Assembly (NCBI GenBank): GCA_016711485.1
Contig: JADJSX010000006.1
Coordinates: forward strand, 606,001-670,000
From: Leptospiraceae bacterium
GTDB lineage: Bacteria; Spirochaetota; Leptospiria; Leptospirales; Leptospiraceae
DNA: 64,000 bases
Reading direction: 5' to 3'
Under the pieces are notes generated by a model, which had not been told where the DNA came from, made no database searches, and saw only the letters and a program-made list of their open reading frames with translations. The position numbers were made by a program, and so were the translations under genes. Numbering within the stretch: the stretch's first letter is position 1; every line of letters starts with the position of its first letter. Shown piece after piece: positions 25,878 to 34,127 of the stretch.

Positions 25878-26530
25878 TCTAATTTTTCTCGTTCTAAATA
25901 GTATATAACTTTGTTTTCAAGTTGCTTTTCCCTTTCAAATTTGGAAACAGGAAATCCCTTTCTTGAAAATAGATATTCTGAGCGATTTGATTTAAATAAT
26001 GTAGACTTTCTAAAAGTTCGAATGGCTACTCTTCCGTATCCGCCATGATCAGTGGCAAATAAAAATATTCCTTTATGTTTTAATAAATTATACACCGTCA
26101 ATATGAATTCGGAATTCAAAGTTCTATTGTGCCAATGTTTTTTTTTAGGCCAAGGATCAGGGAAATTTAAGATTATCTGATGGAAACTATCTTTCATGAA
26201 AAGTTCCTTCAAAAACCAATTAAAATTACAGCAGATTAATCTAATATTATTTAGTTTATATTTTTCAATTTCTCTTATTGTAAATTTCAGACGGTCTCGA
26301 TTTTTCTCCATCAATATATATCCAGTAGTTGGATTTGTTCGAGCTAATTCAATTGCTACTTCACCCCATCCAGATCCTAGTTCTAAAAAATACTGTTCAA
26401 TAGAATTATCAAATAAAACTTGAGGGTTAATTTTAATTTCCCTTTCCAATTTGACTAGATACTTTGATTCAAATGGTAACCGAGAAACTATCTCCCATAA
26501 TTTATTTGTAACAGTTGGGTCAAATTTCAT
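25874..26530 (-). CDS. trmB: tRNA (guanine-N7-)-methyltransferase
   Basis: A 218-residue class I SAM methyltransferase that forms m7G46 in tRNA. Motif I is LELGSGWGEVAIELA, and the family-diagnostic NFPDPWPKKKHWHNR contains the catalytic Asp and tRNA-contact residues. A later TDHGGYGRVAIRTF fits the TrmB pattern. The gene lies 2 bases after the glycosyltransferase and overlaps the oxidoreductase gene by 4 bases. Confidence 0.93.
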   Translation of the reverse strand: MKFDPTVTNKLWEIVSRLPFESKYLVKLEREIKINPQVLFDNSIEQYFLELGSGWGEVAIELARTNPTTGYILMEKNRDRLKFTIREIEKYKLNNIRLICCNFNWFLKELFMKDSFHQIILNFPDPWPKKKHWHNRTLNSEFILTVYNLLKHKGIFLFATDHGGYGRVAIRTFRKSTLFKSNRSEYLFSRKGFPVSKFEREKQLENKVIYYLEREKLD

Positions 26531-26532
26531 TT

Positions 26533-27720
26533 TTATATTAGTTTCTGATTTGGTGAAATATTTAGAAGTTTATCAAATGCTTCTTTTGTGATTCGAGAAG
26601 AATTTTCCCAGCTAAAATAATCCAAATCAATTTCTGGAATATTATTTAAATTGACTAGTTTAATAATTTCTTCTGCCCACAAAATTGGGTTTTCCGTTTT
26701 TAAATACGAAATTTTTTCTTTTCCGATTTCTCGAAAAGTAGGTATATCTGATACTATGCATTTACGTTTATGCGCTAAAGCTTCTAAAAGTGGAATTCCA
26801 AATCCTTCGTAAACAGAGGCAAATAAAAATATACCGCAATTCTTATACAAATTGTGTAAGTCAATGTCATTTATATTGTCTAAAAGAATGATATCGTTGT
26901 GTTCATTTATCTCTTTTTTAAGTTCTTCTAAAAAAATTTCCTTTTCCCAACCAACTCGACCGGCTATTATCCATTTCATACGGTTATTGGGTGTTAGCTT
27001 CCGATATTCTTTATAAGCATTTAGTAAAAAAGGATAATTTTTTCTAGGTTCAATGGTGGAGACGGAAAGTAAATAGGGTTTTTGTAAATTCTGAATAACG
27101 GAAGAGGGCGTCTGGTTACTTAAATGTAATGCTTCTTTTACATCTACACCTGGGTATGCAACGGCAGTATCTAACTTTGGATACTTAAAATGCGCAATTA
27201 AATCGGTTCTAGTTTGCTCGGAGATGGAAAGAATGAAATTCGATTTTTTTACTGAGTAACTTTGGACTAATTGTTGTTGTAGGGCGGCCATTTTTCTCAT
27301 TGTTTCTGGATATTTATATAAAACTAAATCACAGTAGGTTAATACGATTGGACCTTTAAAATGCGGTAGCGGCGGAACTACTTGTTGAGAACCCCAAAAT
27401 AAATCGAGTTTATATTTGCCAATAGTAAATGGTAAAACAATATTAAAATAAGTAGCACCTTTTTTTGATAAGAATCCTTTACCTTGATGAAATTCTATAT
27501 TAGGTAGTTCTAATATACTTTTATGAGATTCATGAATGGGTAAGTGGCTAAATAATACAAAACAGTATTTTTCTTTTTCTGGAAAATGTTTTATAGTTTC
27601 TGCTATGAGCCTACCTACACCGGAAACTCGAGTTGATAAAGGTCTAGCATCTAATCCAATGCGGTAAATAGAATTAACCCCTAACTCCGCCAGCAAATGT
27701 AGGATCAGAACTTCCACCAC
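26533..27720 (-). CDS. Glycosyltransferase, GT4/GT1 family (GT-B fold)
   Basis: Up to 395 residues. The N-terminal Rossmann domain begins at YRIGLDARPLSTRVSGVGR, so the true start is probably downstream of the GTG at 27720; GTG 27717 and TTG 27696 are the alternatives. The C-terminal domain has the donor-binding signature FASVYEGFGIPLLEALAHKRKCIVSD (the E-x7-E motif) and STIEPRKNYPFLL. It probably transfers a sugar from a nucleotide donor to a cell-surface polysaccharide. The start overlaps the FecR-like gene. Donor and acceptor are not deducible. Confidence 0.87.
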   Translation of the reverse strand: MVEVLILHLLAELGVNSIYRIGLDARPLSTRVSGVGRLIAETIKHFPEKEKYCFVLFSHLPIHESHKSILELPNIEFHQGKGFLSKKGATYFNIVLPFTIGKYKLDLFWGSQQVVPPLPHFKGPIVLTYCDLVLYKYPETMRKMAALQQQLVQSYSVKKSNFILSISEQTRTDLIAHFKYPKLDTAVAYPGVDVKEALHLSNQTPSSVIQNLQKPYLLSVSTIEPRKNYPFLLNAYKEYRKLTPNNRMKWIIAGRVGWEKEIFLEELKKEINEHNDIILLDNINDIDLHNLYKNCGIFLFASVYEGFGIPLLEALAHKRKCIVSDIPTFREIGKEKISYLKTENPILWAEEIIKLVNLNNIPEIDLDYFSWENSSRITKEAFDKLLNISPNQKLI

Positions 27721-27928
27721 TCATTTTTATAATATCTTTTACAACAATATTTTGATCATTATGAATTGCGTAGGTTTGACCATTTACTTCAATTTCTACC
27801 TTTGCGTTTGACGCTGTTTTAATTTTTGCTTCTGTTGATATTTTAGTTCCTTTTTTGGCGGAAATTTTTTTCCCTCCATCCATGATTTCTACAGAACCTA
27901 AAATTAATGTAATTATAGCCTGAGTCAT
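27674..27928 (-). CDS. Small FecR-like domain protein
   Basis: An 84-residue beta-rich protein. The order GSVEIMDGGKKISAKKGTKI, then a segment like IKTASNAKVEIEVNGQTYAIH, then a closing strand resembles the FecR periplasmic beta domain reduced to its core, but no signal peptide is evident, so it may be cytosolic. A Gly/Ser-rich end follows. It overlaps miaB by 4 bases and the glycosyltransferase by up to 47 bases, which strongly suggests a real coupled gene. Its function is unknown. Confidence 0.65.
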   Translation of the reverse strand: MTQAIITLILGSVEIMDGGKKISAKKGTKISTEAKIKTASNAKVEIEVNGQTYAIHNDQNIVVKDIIKMSGGSSDPTFAGGVRG

Positions 27929-29304
27929 ATTATTTTTCCTTTCAAAGTTGCACTTGTTGCTGATTCAATTTTAACGTTTACTAATTTTCCAATCATATTT
28001 TCTAATGTTTGATTTTCTCCAATAGGGAATACGACCATTCTTCCTGAATCAGTACGACCAGAAAGCTCCTTTGCTGATTTTCTTGATCTATCTTCAATTA
28101 AAACCTCAAAGGTTTTTCCAATTTTTAATTTATTTTGATAATCTGAAATTCCAGTTTGTAGTTCCACTAGTTCCGTGAGACGTGCCGATTTTTCTTCCTC
28201 CGGAACATCGTCTTTCATAAGTCGTTTCGCAACCGTTCCTTCTCGTTCTGAATACTTAAACATAAACGCCATATCAAACTGTACTCTTTTGACAACATCC
28301 AGTGTATCTAAAAATTCTTCCTTCGTTTCTGTAGGGAATCCAACTATAATATCCGTTGTAATTCCGCAATCCGGTACGTTTGACCGAATTGCATCAACAA
28401 CTTCTAAAAATTCTTCTTTAGTATAAGTCCTCTTCATTGCTTCTAAAACTCTCGTATTTCCAGCTTGTAAAGGCAAATGAATATTAGACGAAAATCGTTT
28501 TTCATTTGCCATTAGTTTGAGTAAATGCATTGGAAAGTCTTTAGGGTGAGGCGATGTGAATCGAACTCTTTCAATAGAAGTTTCTTTTAAAATTTGTTCA
28601 ATTAAATATGCAAAATCTTTTTCTGTTTGTCTATATGAATTTACATTTTGTCCAAGGAGTGTTACTTGTTTTACTCCCTTGTCAACCAGTTTTTTAACTT
28701 CATCTACAATAGACGCAACATCTCTACTTCTTTCTCTTCCGCGAGTATATGGTACAACACAAAAAGTACAGAAATTATTACAGCCACGCATAATAGTGAC
28801 AAACGCTTGTATGCCGTTAATTACTTGCGGTTCTATTTCGTCATAGGTTTCTATTTTTGAAAGTCTTGTAAGGTTTACTCTTTGTTCACCGGAGCGAATT
28901 TTGTGGATCAAGTCAGGGAGATCTCGATAATTATCAGGACCTACAACCAAGTCAAGAGGTAACTCTTGGTGAAATAAATCATCGCCAAGATTTTGTGCCA
29001 TACAACCTAAAACTCCGATTACTAGTTTTGGGTTACGTTTCTTTAGATAACCTAAATTTTGTAGACGGCTATAAATTTTTGCGTGTGCGTTTTCACGAAC
29101 AGCACATGTATTTAGAAAAATTATATCAGAATTTTCGACGTCTTCCGTACTCAAATATTCAGCCTTGTTCATTAGGCTTTTTACGATACCAGAGTCATAT
29201 TCGTTCATTTGGCAACCGTAGGTCTCAATATAAACCTTACCAAGGCCTTTGGTAGATTCAATTAAATCATTTTCGGTTACTTCTGTTTTTAAAATAGTCT
29301 GCAT
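27925..29304 (-). CDS. miaB: tRNA-2-methylthio-N6-dimethylallyladenosine synthase
   Basis: A 459-residue radical-SAM methylthiotransferase that modifies A37 of tRNAs. The N-terminal UPF0004 domain has three cysteines (TYGCQMNEYDSG, NTCAVREN, LGCMAQ) for the auxiliary cluster. The radical-SAM motif is RGCNNFCTFCVVPYTRGRERSR (C-x3-C-x2-C). A C-terminal TRAM domain covers about 390-455. The PYTRGRE form distinguishes MiaB from RimO and MtaB. It is the first gene of the minus-strand operon that runs to 24849. Confidence 0.95.
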   Translation of the reverse strand: MQTILKTEVTENDLIESTKGLGKVYIETYGCQMNEYDSGIVKSLMNKAEYLSTEDVENSDIIFLNTCAVRENAHAKIYSRLQNLGYLKKRNPKLVIGVLGCMAQNLGDDLFHQELPLDLVVGPDNYRDLPDLIHKIRSGEQRVNLTRLSKIETYDEIEPQVINGIQAFVTIMRGCNNFCTFCVVPYTRGRERSRDVASIVDEVKKLVDKGVKQVTLLGQNVNSYRQTEKDFAYLIEQILKETSIERVRFTSPHPKDFPMHLLKLMANEKRFSSNIHLPLQAGNTRVLEAMKRTYTKEEFLEVVDAIRSNVPDCGITTDIIVGFPTETKEEFLDTLDVVKRVQFDMAFMFKYSEREGTVAKRLMKDDVPEEEKSARLTELVELQTGISDYQNKLKIGKTFEVLIEDRSRKSAKELSGRTDSGRMVVFPIGENQTLENMIGKLVNVKIESATSATLKGKII

Positions 29305-29396
29305 AAGTTTAAAAATTTCTCTTTGGTTCGTTTGTAAAGAAGATTATTTACCTACCTCTAATTGCATAGATAAACAAATAAAATAAGGTATTTCTT

Positions 29397-30095
29397 TTAT
29401 TTTGTATTAATTACGCCATCTCGATAAAATAAATATTCAACTTTATTCTCAGGAAGTAAAGTCTTCTTAGCCTCTCCATTTAATTTTCCGTGAAACCAAA
29501 TGGCTTCAATGGTTCCTTTTTCTAAGGAATTGTTTAAGGTTAATGTCCCTTTGCCATTTCGTTTTCCTGCATACATTTCGCCTTCATAAATATCGCCATT
29601 TGAATAGTAGATTTTACCAATTCCGCTGGCTTGGTAATCTAAAATTTCCCCTTCGTAGATTTCACCTGTTTTATATGCTAATTTTCCATTTCCAGTTTTA
29701 CATTCTGCCTCGACACAAACCGTATCACTTAAACGAAATGTTGCCCAAACCATTAAAACAAGAGTCAAAAGGAGGTAATTTCGAATAATATTATCATGAA
29801 AAGATTCTTTTGTAATCATTTTTTGAAGTACAAAAATGAGGCCTAGAGAAAAAATTGAATTCAAAAAGAAAATTCCAAATAACATACCGATCCAACGCGA
29901 AGTTCCCAGAATTCCTGAATACGGCAAAGTAAGCATTTTTCCAAAATTTGTGAAGTTTAAAATGGATAGAATTAGAAATACAATTAGATTATATACAAAA
30001 AAGAATAAGATGATTTTTTTGAATTGGTTCACTCCTCCAAACTTTTTGAAAAACCCGTAAAGTCTATTCAAAATTGATTTTGGAAATTTATACAT
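29397..30095 (-). CDS. Membrane protein with MORN repeats
   Basis: A 232-residue protein with three hydrophobic helices (about residues 24-46, 62-88, 102-122) followed by two clear MORN repeats (YEGEILDYQASGIGKIYYSNG and the YEGEMYAGKRNGKGTLTL type) and two weaker ones. MORN repeats often mediate protein or lipid contacts at membranes. The repeats would lie outside or inside depending on topology, which I cannot settle. It is a monocistronic minus-strand gene 92 bases upstream of miaB. Its function is unknown. Confidence 0.75.
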   Translation of the reverse strand: MYKFPKSILNRLYGFFKKFGGVNQFKKIILFFFVYNLIVFLILSILNFTNFGKMLTLPYSGILGTSRWIGMLFGIFFLNSIFSLGLIFVLQKMITKESFHDNIIRNYLLLTLVLMVWATFRLSDTVCVEAECKTGNGKLAYKTGEIYEGEILDYQASGIGKIYYSNGDIYEGEMYAGKRNGKGTLTLNNSLEKGTIEAIWFHGKLNGEAKKTLLPENKVEYLFYRDGVINTK

Positions 30096-30175
30096 TTAGA
30101 ATGATTACAAAAATCTTTCTTTTCATTTCCACTTATAATCACAAATTGGTATAAACAACTAAAAAGGAATCGATT

Positions 30176-30760
30176 ATGCCACAAGTTACATCACCAGCAC
30201 CAGATTTTACAGCAGAAGCTGTTATTGGTTCAGAATTTAAAGATATAAAATTATCACAATATAAGGGGAAATGGGTTGTATTGTTTTTTTACCCGTTGGA
30301 TTTTACTTTTGTATGTCCTACAGAAATAGTCGAATACGATGCAAAATTAGACGAATTCCAAAAAATAGGCGCAGAAGTGATAGGTGTTTCTATAGACAGT
30401 ACTTTCTCTCATTTAGCTTGGAAAAAAACTCCTAGAAAAGAAGGTGGAATAGGCGATATTAAGTATCCACTTGTTTCTGATATTACAAAACAAATATCTA
30501 GAGACTTTGGAGTACTTCTAGATTCTGGAGTTGCACTTCGAGGAACATTTATCATTGACCCTCAAGGAATCATTCGTCAAGCCACTGTAAATGATTTACC
30601 AGTTGGAAGAAATATTGATGAAGCAATTCGTCTAGTAAAAGCATTTCAGTTTAACGAAAAACACGGCGAAGTTTGCCCTGCGAACTGGAACGAAGGTGGA
30701 AAGACTATGACCCCTGACGTTACCAAATCAAAAGAATACTTTTCAGCAGTTAATAAGTAG
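30176..30760 (+). CDS. Typical 2-Cys peroxiredoxin (AhpC/Prx1 type)
   Basis: A 194-residue thiol peroxidase. Peroxidatic Cys47 is in FTFVCPTE, Thr44 and Arg around 119-123 complete the active site, and the resolving Cys167 is in GEVCPANW. It reduces hydrogen peroxide and organic peroxides in the cytosol, with electrons from thioredoxin or AhpF/AhpD. No reductase is adjacent. The ATG follows AAAGGAATCG. The length and the WK(E)G-type C-terminus fit the Prx1 subgroup. Confidence 0.94.
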   Translation: MPQVTSPAPDFTAEAVIGSEFKDIKLSQYKGKWVVLFFYPLDFTFVCPTEIVEYDAKLDEFQKIGAEVIGVSIDSTFSHLAWKKTPRKEGGIGDIKYPLVSDITKQISRDFGVLLDSGVALRGTFIIDPQGIIRQATVNDLPVGRNIDEAIRLVKAFQFNEKHGEVCPANWNEGGKTMTPDVTKSKEYFSAVNK

Positions 30761-30778
30761 ACTTTAAGAATTAAATTT

Positions 30779-30890
30779 TTGCCACGGAGACACGGAGTAA
30801 AAATTTCTTTGTTTGATTCATGAACATTGATATTTCGTATTGGTTCATGTAGAAAGCCAATAAAATAAACTCTCAGCGCCTCTGTGGCAA
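30779..30890. repeat. Palindromic intergenic repeat element
   Basis: Imperfect 19-bp terminal arms (30779-30797, TTGCCACGGAGACACGGAG, and 30872-30890) pair with four mismatches, and an inner 7-bp pair CATGAAC/GTTCATG (30819-30825, 30843-30849) nests inside. The whole unit fills the gap between the peroxiredoxin and sufB genes and can fold as a long cruciform or RNA hairpin. It has the form of a small non-autonomous or REP-like element. It contains no supportable gene. Confidence 0.65.
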
Positions 30891-30922
30891 ATAAACAAAC
30901 TTTTTTCACAAGGAGATAAACA

Positions 30923-32332
30923 ATGACAACAGAATTAGCGGATAACGAAAGATACTACAAGGCAGATAATTTTCCTAAGGGTTTGACACGTAAAGTCGTC
31001 GAGTCTATCTCCCATATTAAAAATGAACCTGGTTGGCTAACAGAGTTTCGCCTCCAAGCCTTTGAAGTATACGAACAAAAGCCTATGCCTACCTGGGGAT
31101 TTTTTCCTGATTTTCATGTGAATATTGATTCTTACACGCATTATGTAGGAAGTAATCAAAAGAAGAAAAAATCATGGGACGATGTTGATCCAGAGGTAAT
31201 GAGAAGTTTTGAAAAACTTGGAATTCCCGAACACGAAAGAAAATACCTTGCAGGCATTGAAGCAATGAACGATTCAGAAACTGTTTATGCAAATGTCAAA
31301 AAAGAATTAACCGATCTTGGAATTATATTTTGTGATATAGATACGGCTATTAAAGAGTATCCGGACATTGTCAGAAAATACCTTGGAACGATCGTTACAA
31401 TAGGGGATAATAAGTTTTCTGCGCTAAATTCTTGTGTGTTTAGTGGAGGCTCATTTGCTTATTGCCCTAAAGGGGTTAAGACTCCTATGCCACTCCAAGC
31501 CTACTTCAAAGTAACCGCAGCAAGTAGTGGACAATACGAAAGAACTCTTCTCATCGCTGACGAAGGTGCTGAAATTGAATACAGTGAAGGTTGTAGCTCT
31601 GTTCAAGATAAAGGAACTAATTTTCATACGGCTGTTGTTGAGCTTATCGCGCATAAACACGCAAAGATCAACTACACAACTATTCAAAATTGGAAAAAAA
31701 ATATGTACAATTGGACAGTTAAAAGAGGATTATGCCATGAATCCGCGCACATTACTTGGACGGATTGTAATATTGGTGCGAACACTATTAAGTATCCGGG
31801 AATTGTTTTAAAAGGTGATAATTCTACCGGTAGTGTGCTTTCTTTAGCTTTTGCAGGGCATGGGCAGGTGCAGGATACTGGAGCTCGCATAATTCATATC
31901 GGTAAAAATACCCGTTCAAATGTTCTAGCGAAAGGTGTTTCTCTTGATGGTGGTGTAAATTCTTACCGTGGACTAGTGAAATTTGAACCTTCTTCTAAGG
32001 ATGCGTTTAGTCATATCAAATGTGACGGACTTATGATGGATGACCATTCTTCTTCTCATGCCTACCCATACAATGATATTAGCGGGGAACATGGTTCTCT
32101 AAATTATGAAGCTACTGTTTCAAAAATTGATGAAGATCAATTGTTTTACTTACAATCTCGAGGTCTTAGTGAAGACGATGCGAAACTTTTAATTGTAAAT
32201 GGATTTTGTGAAAGTATAGTCAAAGAATTAAATGTAGAATATTCTGTGGAGATGACACGTCTTATTCGCATGATTCTAGAAGATGGAAAAGTGATAGCTG
32301 AAGTTCCCAAAACAGAGAAATTAACAAAGTGA
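30923..32332 (+). CDS. sufB: Fe-S cluster scaffold protein SufB
   Basis: A 469-residue protein of full family length. SufB with SufC and SufD builds Fe-S clusters from persulfide sulfur. Visible are the N-terminal helical part, ANVKKELTDLG...EYPDIVRKYLG, the conserved SGGSFAYCPKGVKTPMPLQAYF, the beta-helix core with EGCSS and the CHESAHITWTDCNIGANTIKYPG segment containing the functionally important Cys, and the C-terminal SRGLSEDDAKLLIVNGFCES. A strong AAGGAGAT site precedes the ATG. SufC and SufD are not adjacent; rlmN follows with a GTGA overlap. Confidence 0.95.
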   Translation: MTTELADNERYYKADNFPKGLTRKVVESISHIKNEPGWLTEFRLQAFEVYEQKPMPTWGFFPDFHVNIDSYTHYVGSNQKKKKSWDDVDPEVMRSFEKLGIPEHERKYLAGIEAMNDSETVYANVKKELTDLGIIFCDIDTAIKEYPDIVRKYLGTIVTIGDNKFSALNSCVFSGGSFAYCPKGVKTPMPLQAYFKVTAASSGQYERTLLIADEGAEIEYSEGCSSVQDKGTNFHTAVVELIAHKHAKINYTTIQNWKKNMYNWTVKRGLCHESAHITWTDCNIGANTIKYPGIVLKGDNSTGSVLSLAFAGHGQVQDTGARIIHIGKNTRSNVLAKGVSLDGGVNSYRGLVKFEPSSKDAFSHIKCDGLMMDDHSSSHAYPYNDISGEHGSLNYEATVSKIDEDQLFYLQSRGLSEDDAKLLIVNGFCESIVKELNVEYSVEMTRLIRMILEDGKVIAEVPKTEKLTK

Positions 32333-33351
32333 AGACTGTACTCAAAGGTTTAAGCCTCTCACAATTAGAAGACTTTGTTATAAATCTTGGGGAACCAAAA
32401 TTTAGAGCAAAACAAATTTTTCAAGGAATCTACAGGGATCGATTTTCGTCCTTTGAAGAATTTACTACTCTATCAAAAACGTTCGTCAGTAAATTAAACG
32501 AAATTGCTGAATTGCCAAATTTAAAAGTTAGACGCCATTTGACTTCGAAAGACGGCACACATAAAATGACTTTTGAAGTTGAACCAGACAAAGAAGTAGA
32601 AGCTGTATGGATACCTTCCGGTGATGATGGTCGGAAAACGATTTGTATCTCTTCTCAAGTAGGTTGCACTCTCGCGTGTAAGTTTTGTGCTACGGGCCTT
32701 TTGGATTTCAAAGGTAATTTAAAAACATGGCAAATTTTAGATCAAGTAATGCAGGTCGAAAAGCTAGTAGGGGATAGAGCTACCAATATCGTATTTATGG
32801 GTATGGGTGAGCCAATGCACAATTACTTTTCTGTAATGAATGCAGCGCATATGCTACACCATCCAGAAGCATTTAATATTGGAGCAAAAAGAATTACTAT
32901 ATCAACGGCTGGTGTCATAACTGGAATAGATAGATTTGTTACTAATCGCGAACCATTTAATTTTGCGATATCTTTAAACCACCCAAATCCAGAAACACGT
33001 AAAACGATTATGGGAATAGATGAAAAATACCCTCTTGAAAAACTTTTAATATCTGCACGTAATTTTACAAAAACATTGAATCGTAAAATTACTTTCGAAT
33101 ATGTTATGATTCCGAATATAAATATGGGAAAGGAAAATGCCCGTCGGCTCGTTAAAATTGCTAGATCTGTAAATTGTAAAATTAATCTTATTCCATTAAA
33201 TACTGAATTTAATGGGTGGGCAAGACCAAATGAGGACGAAGTAGAACATTTTAAAGAACTAATAAAGCCCGCTGGAGTTCCTATTATGAATAGACGTTCT
33301 CCAGGGAAAGATATTCACGGTGCTTGTGGAATGTTATCCTTAAGAGGTTAG
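32329..33351 (+). CDS. rlmN: Dual-specificity 23S rRNA/tRNA adenine-C2 methyltransferase
   Basis: A 340-residue radical-SAM enzyme that methylates A2503 of 23S rRNA and A37 of some tRNAs. It starts at a GTG that overlaps the sufB stop. The cluster motif is VGCTLACKFCATG (C-x3-C-x2-C), the GMGEPMHNY loop follows, and the C-terminal GKDIHGACGM holds the methyl-carrying/resolving Cys. Coupling with sufB is logical since the enzyme needs [4Fe-4S] clusters. The motif order and length separate it from Cfr only weakly, but the housekeeping setting favours RlmN. Confidence 0.93.
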   Translation: MKTVLKGLSLSQLEDFVINLGEPKFRAKQIFQGIYRDRFSSFEEFTTLSKTFVSKLNEIAELPNLKVRRHLTSKDGTHKMTFEVEPDKEVEAVWIPSGDDGRKTICISSQVGCTLACKFCATGLLDFKGNLKTWQILDQVMQVEKLVGDRATNIVFMGMGEPMHNYFSVMNAAHMLHHPEAFNIGAKRITISTAGVITGIDRFVTNREPFNFAISLNHPNPETRKTIMGIDEKYPLEKLLISARNFTKTLNRKITFEYVMIPNINMGKENARRLVKIARSVNCKINLIPLNTEFNGWARPNEDEVEHFKELIKPAGVPIMNRRSPGKDIHGACGMLSLRG

Positions 33352-34080
33352 GGAATGTATTGTGTCTAATACATTAATATTCACTGTTTTTATTATTTCA
33401 TTTTGATTTTCAAATGAGGCTACTTTCCATTTTACTCCAGAAGTGCTGGAATAAAAACTTCTTCCACTCAGTTCTTTATTGTTAAACAACCTTCCAATTC
33501 CGGAAGCTCTTACAATATTTAATGAGTATGTTTTTGAAAAATCGGAATATAAATCTAAATCTGTCAAATAATCAGACGGTTCTGTTTCAGACGTAAATAT
33601 AGATGAAGTGTTCAAAAGCAACTCAACTTTTTCAGATTGAATATGAGAAAGAAAACTCTCATTTTTACTTTCATTTCCAATTAATATAGCAAATCGAACT
33701 CCACCCAAAATAAATATGGATTCACTGTCTCCAGAGGATAAAGGCAAATCGCCTACTTTTTCTGGAATTCTTGCGTCATACCAATCAATTACATTTATAT
33801 CTTGAATAATTGGGCAAGATTCGTAAAGTTTGCCATTTACCTCTCGAAGTATGGTTCCGCCAATAATCACACCTTTATAGTATTCAGAAATTTCAAGTAG
33901 TTTATCCACATAAATTTTATGATTATGTAAGGTACTTTTTTCACTTACTTTCGCAATGGTCGGGCAAAATCTAGGCAAAATTAAAAAATCAGATTTCTGT
34001 GTTATTAATTTTTGTTTTTGATCTCTGGAAATGTCAGTATTTATATTCTTTTGAAATACAGTAATCTTAATTATATTCAT
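33340..34080 (-). CDS. Nitrilase-fold protein without the catalytic Glu-Lys-Cys (probable pseudoenzyme)
   Basis: A 246-residue protein with the alpha-beta-beta-alpha carbon-nitrogen hydrolase layout: FLILPRFCP aligns with the family block LVVFPE, IIGGTILREVNGKLYESCPII with the central strands, and GVRFAILIGNES with the nucleophile block containing ICYD. At all three catalytic positions the residue differs: Arg (near 37) for Glu, Asp/Ala in WYDARIPE for Lys, and Gly in LIGNE for Cys. Amidase activity is therefore unlikely, and a binding or regulatory role is inferred. It converges with rlmN with a 12-base overlap of the ends. Confidence 0.62.
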   Translation of the reverse strand: MNIIKITVFQKNINTDISRDQKQKLITQKSDFLILPRFCPTIAKVSEKSTLHNHKIYVDKLLEISEYYKGVIIGGTILREVNGKLYESCPIIQDINVIDWYDARIPEKVGDLPLSSGDSESIFILGGVRFAILIGNESKNESFLSHIQSEKVELLLNTSSIFTSETEPSDYLTDLDLYSDFSKTYSLNIVRASGIGRLFNNKELSGRSFYSSTSGVKWKVASFENQNEIIKTVNINVLDTIHSLTS

Positions 34081-34127
34081 CTATGCTCTCTTGTTTATCC
34101 TGTTTAGCTATCAAAAATTTAATGACC

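Noticed and set aside
30646..30909. A minus-strand frame across the peroxiredoxin end and the palindromic repeat
   Set aside because: Its sequence is antisense to the resolving-Cys region and then the repeat, with no motif or start signal.
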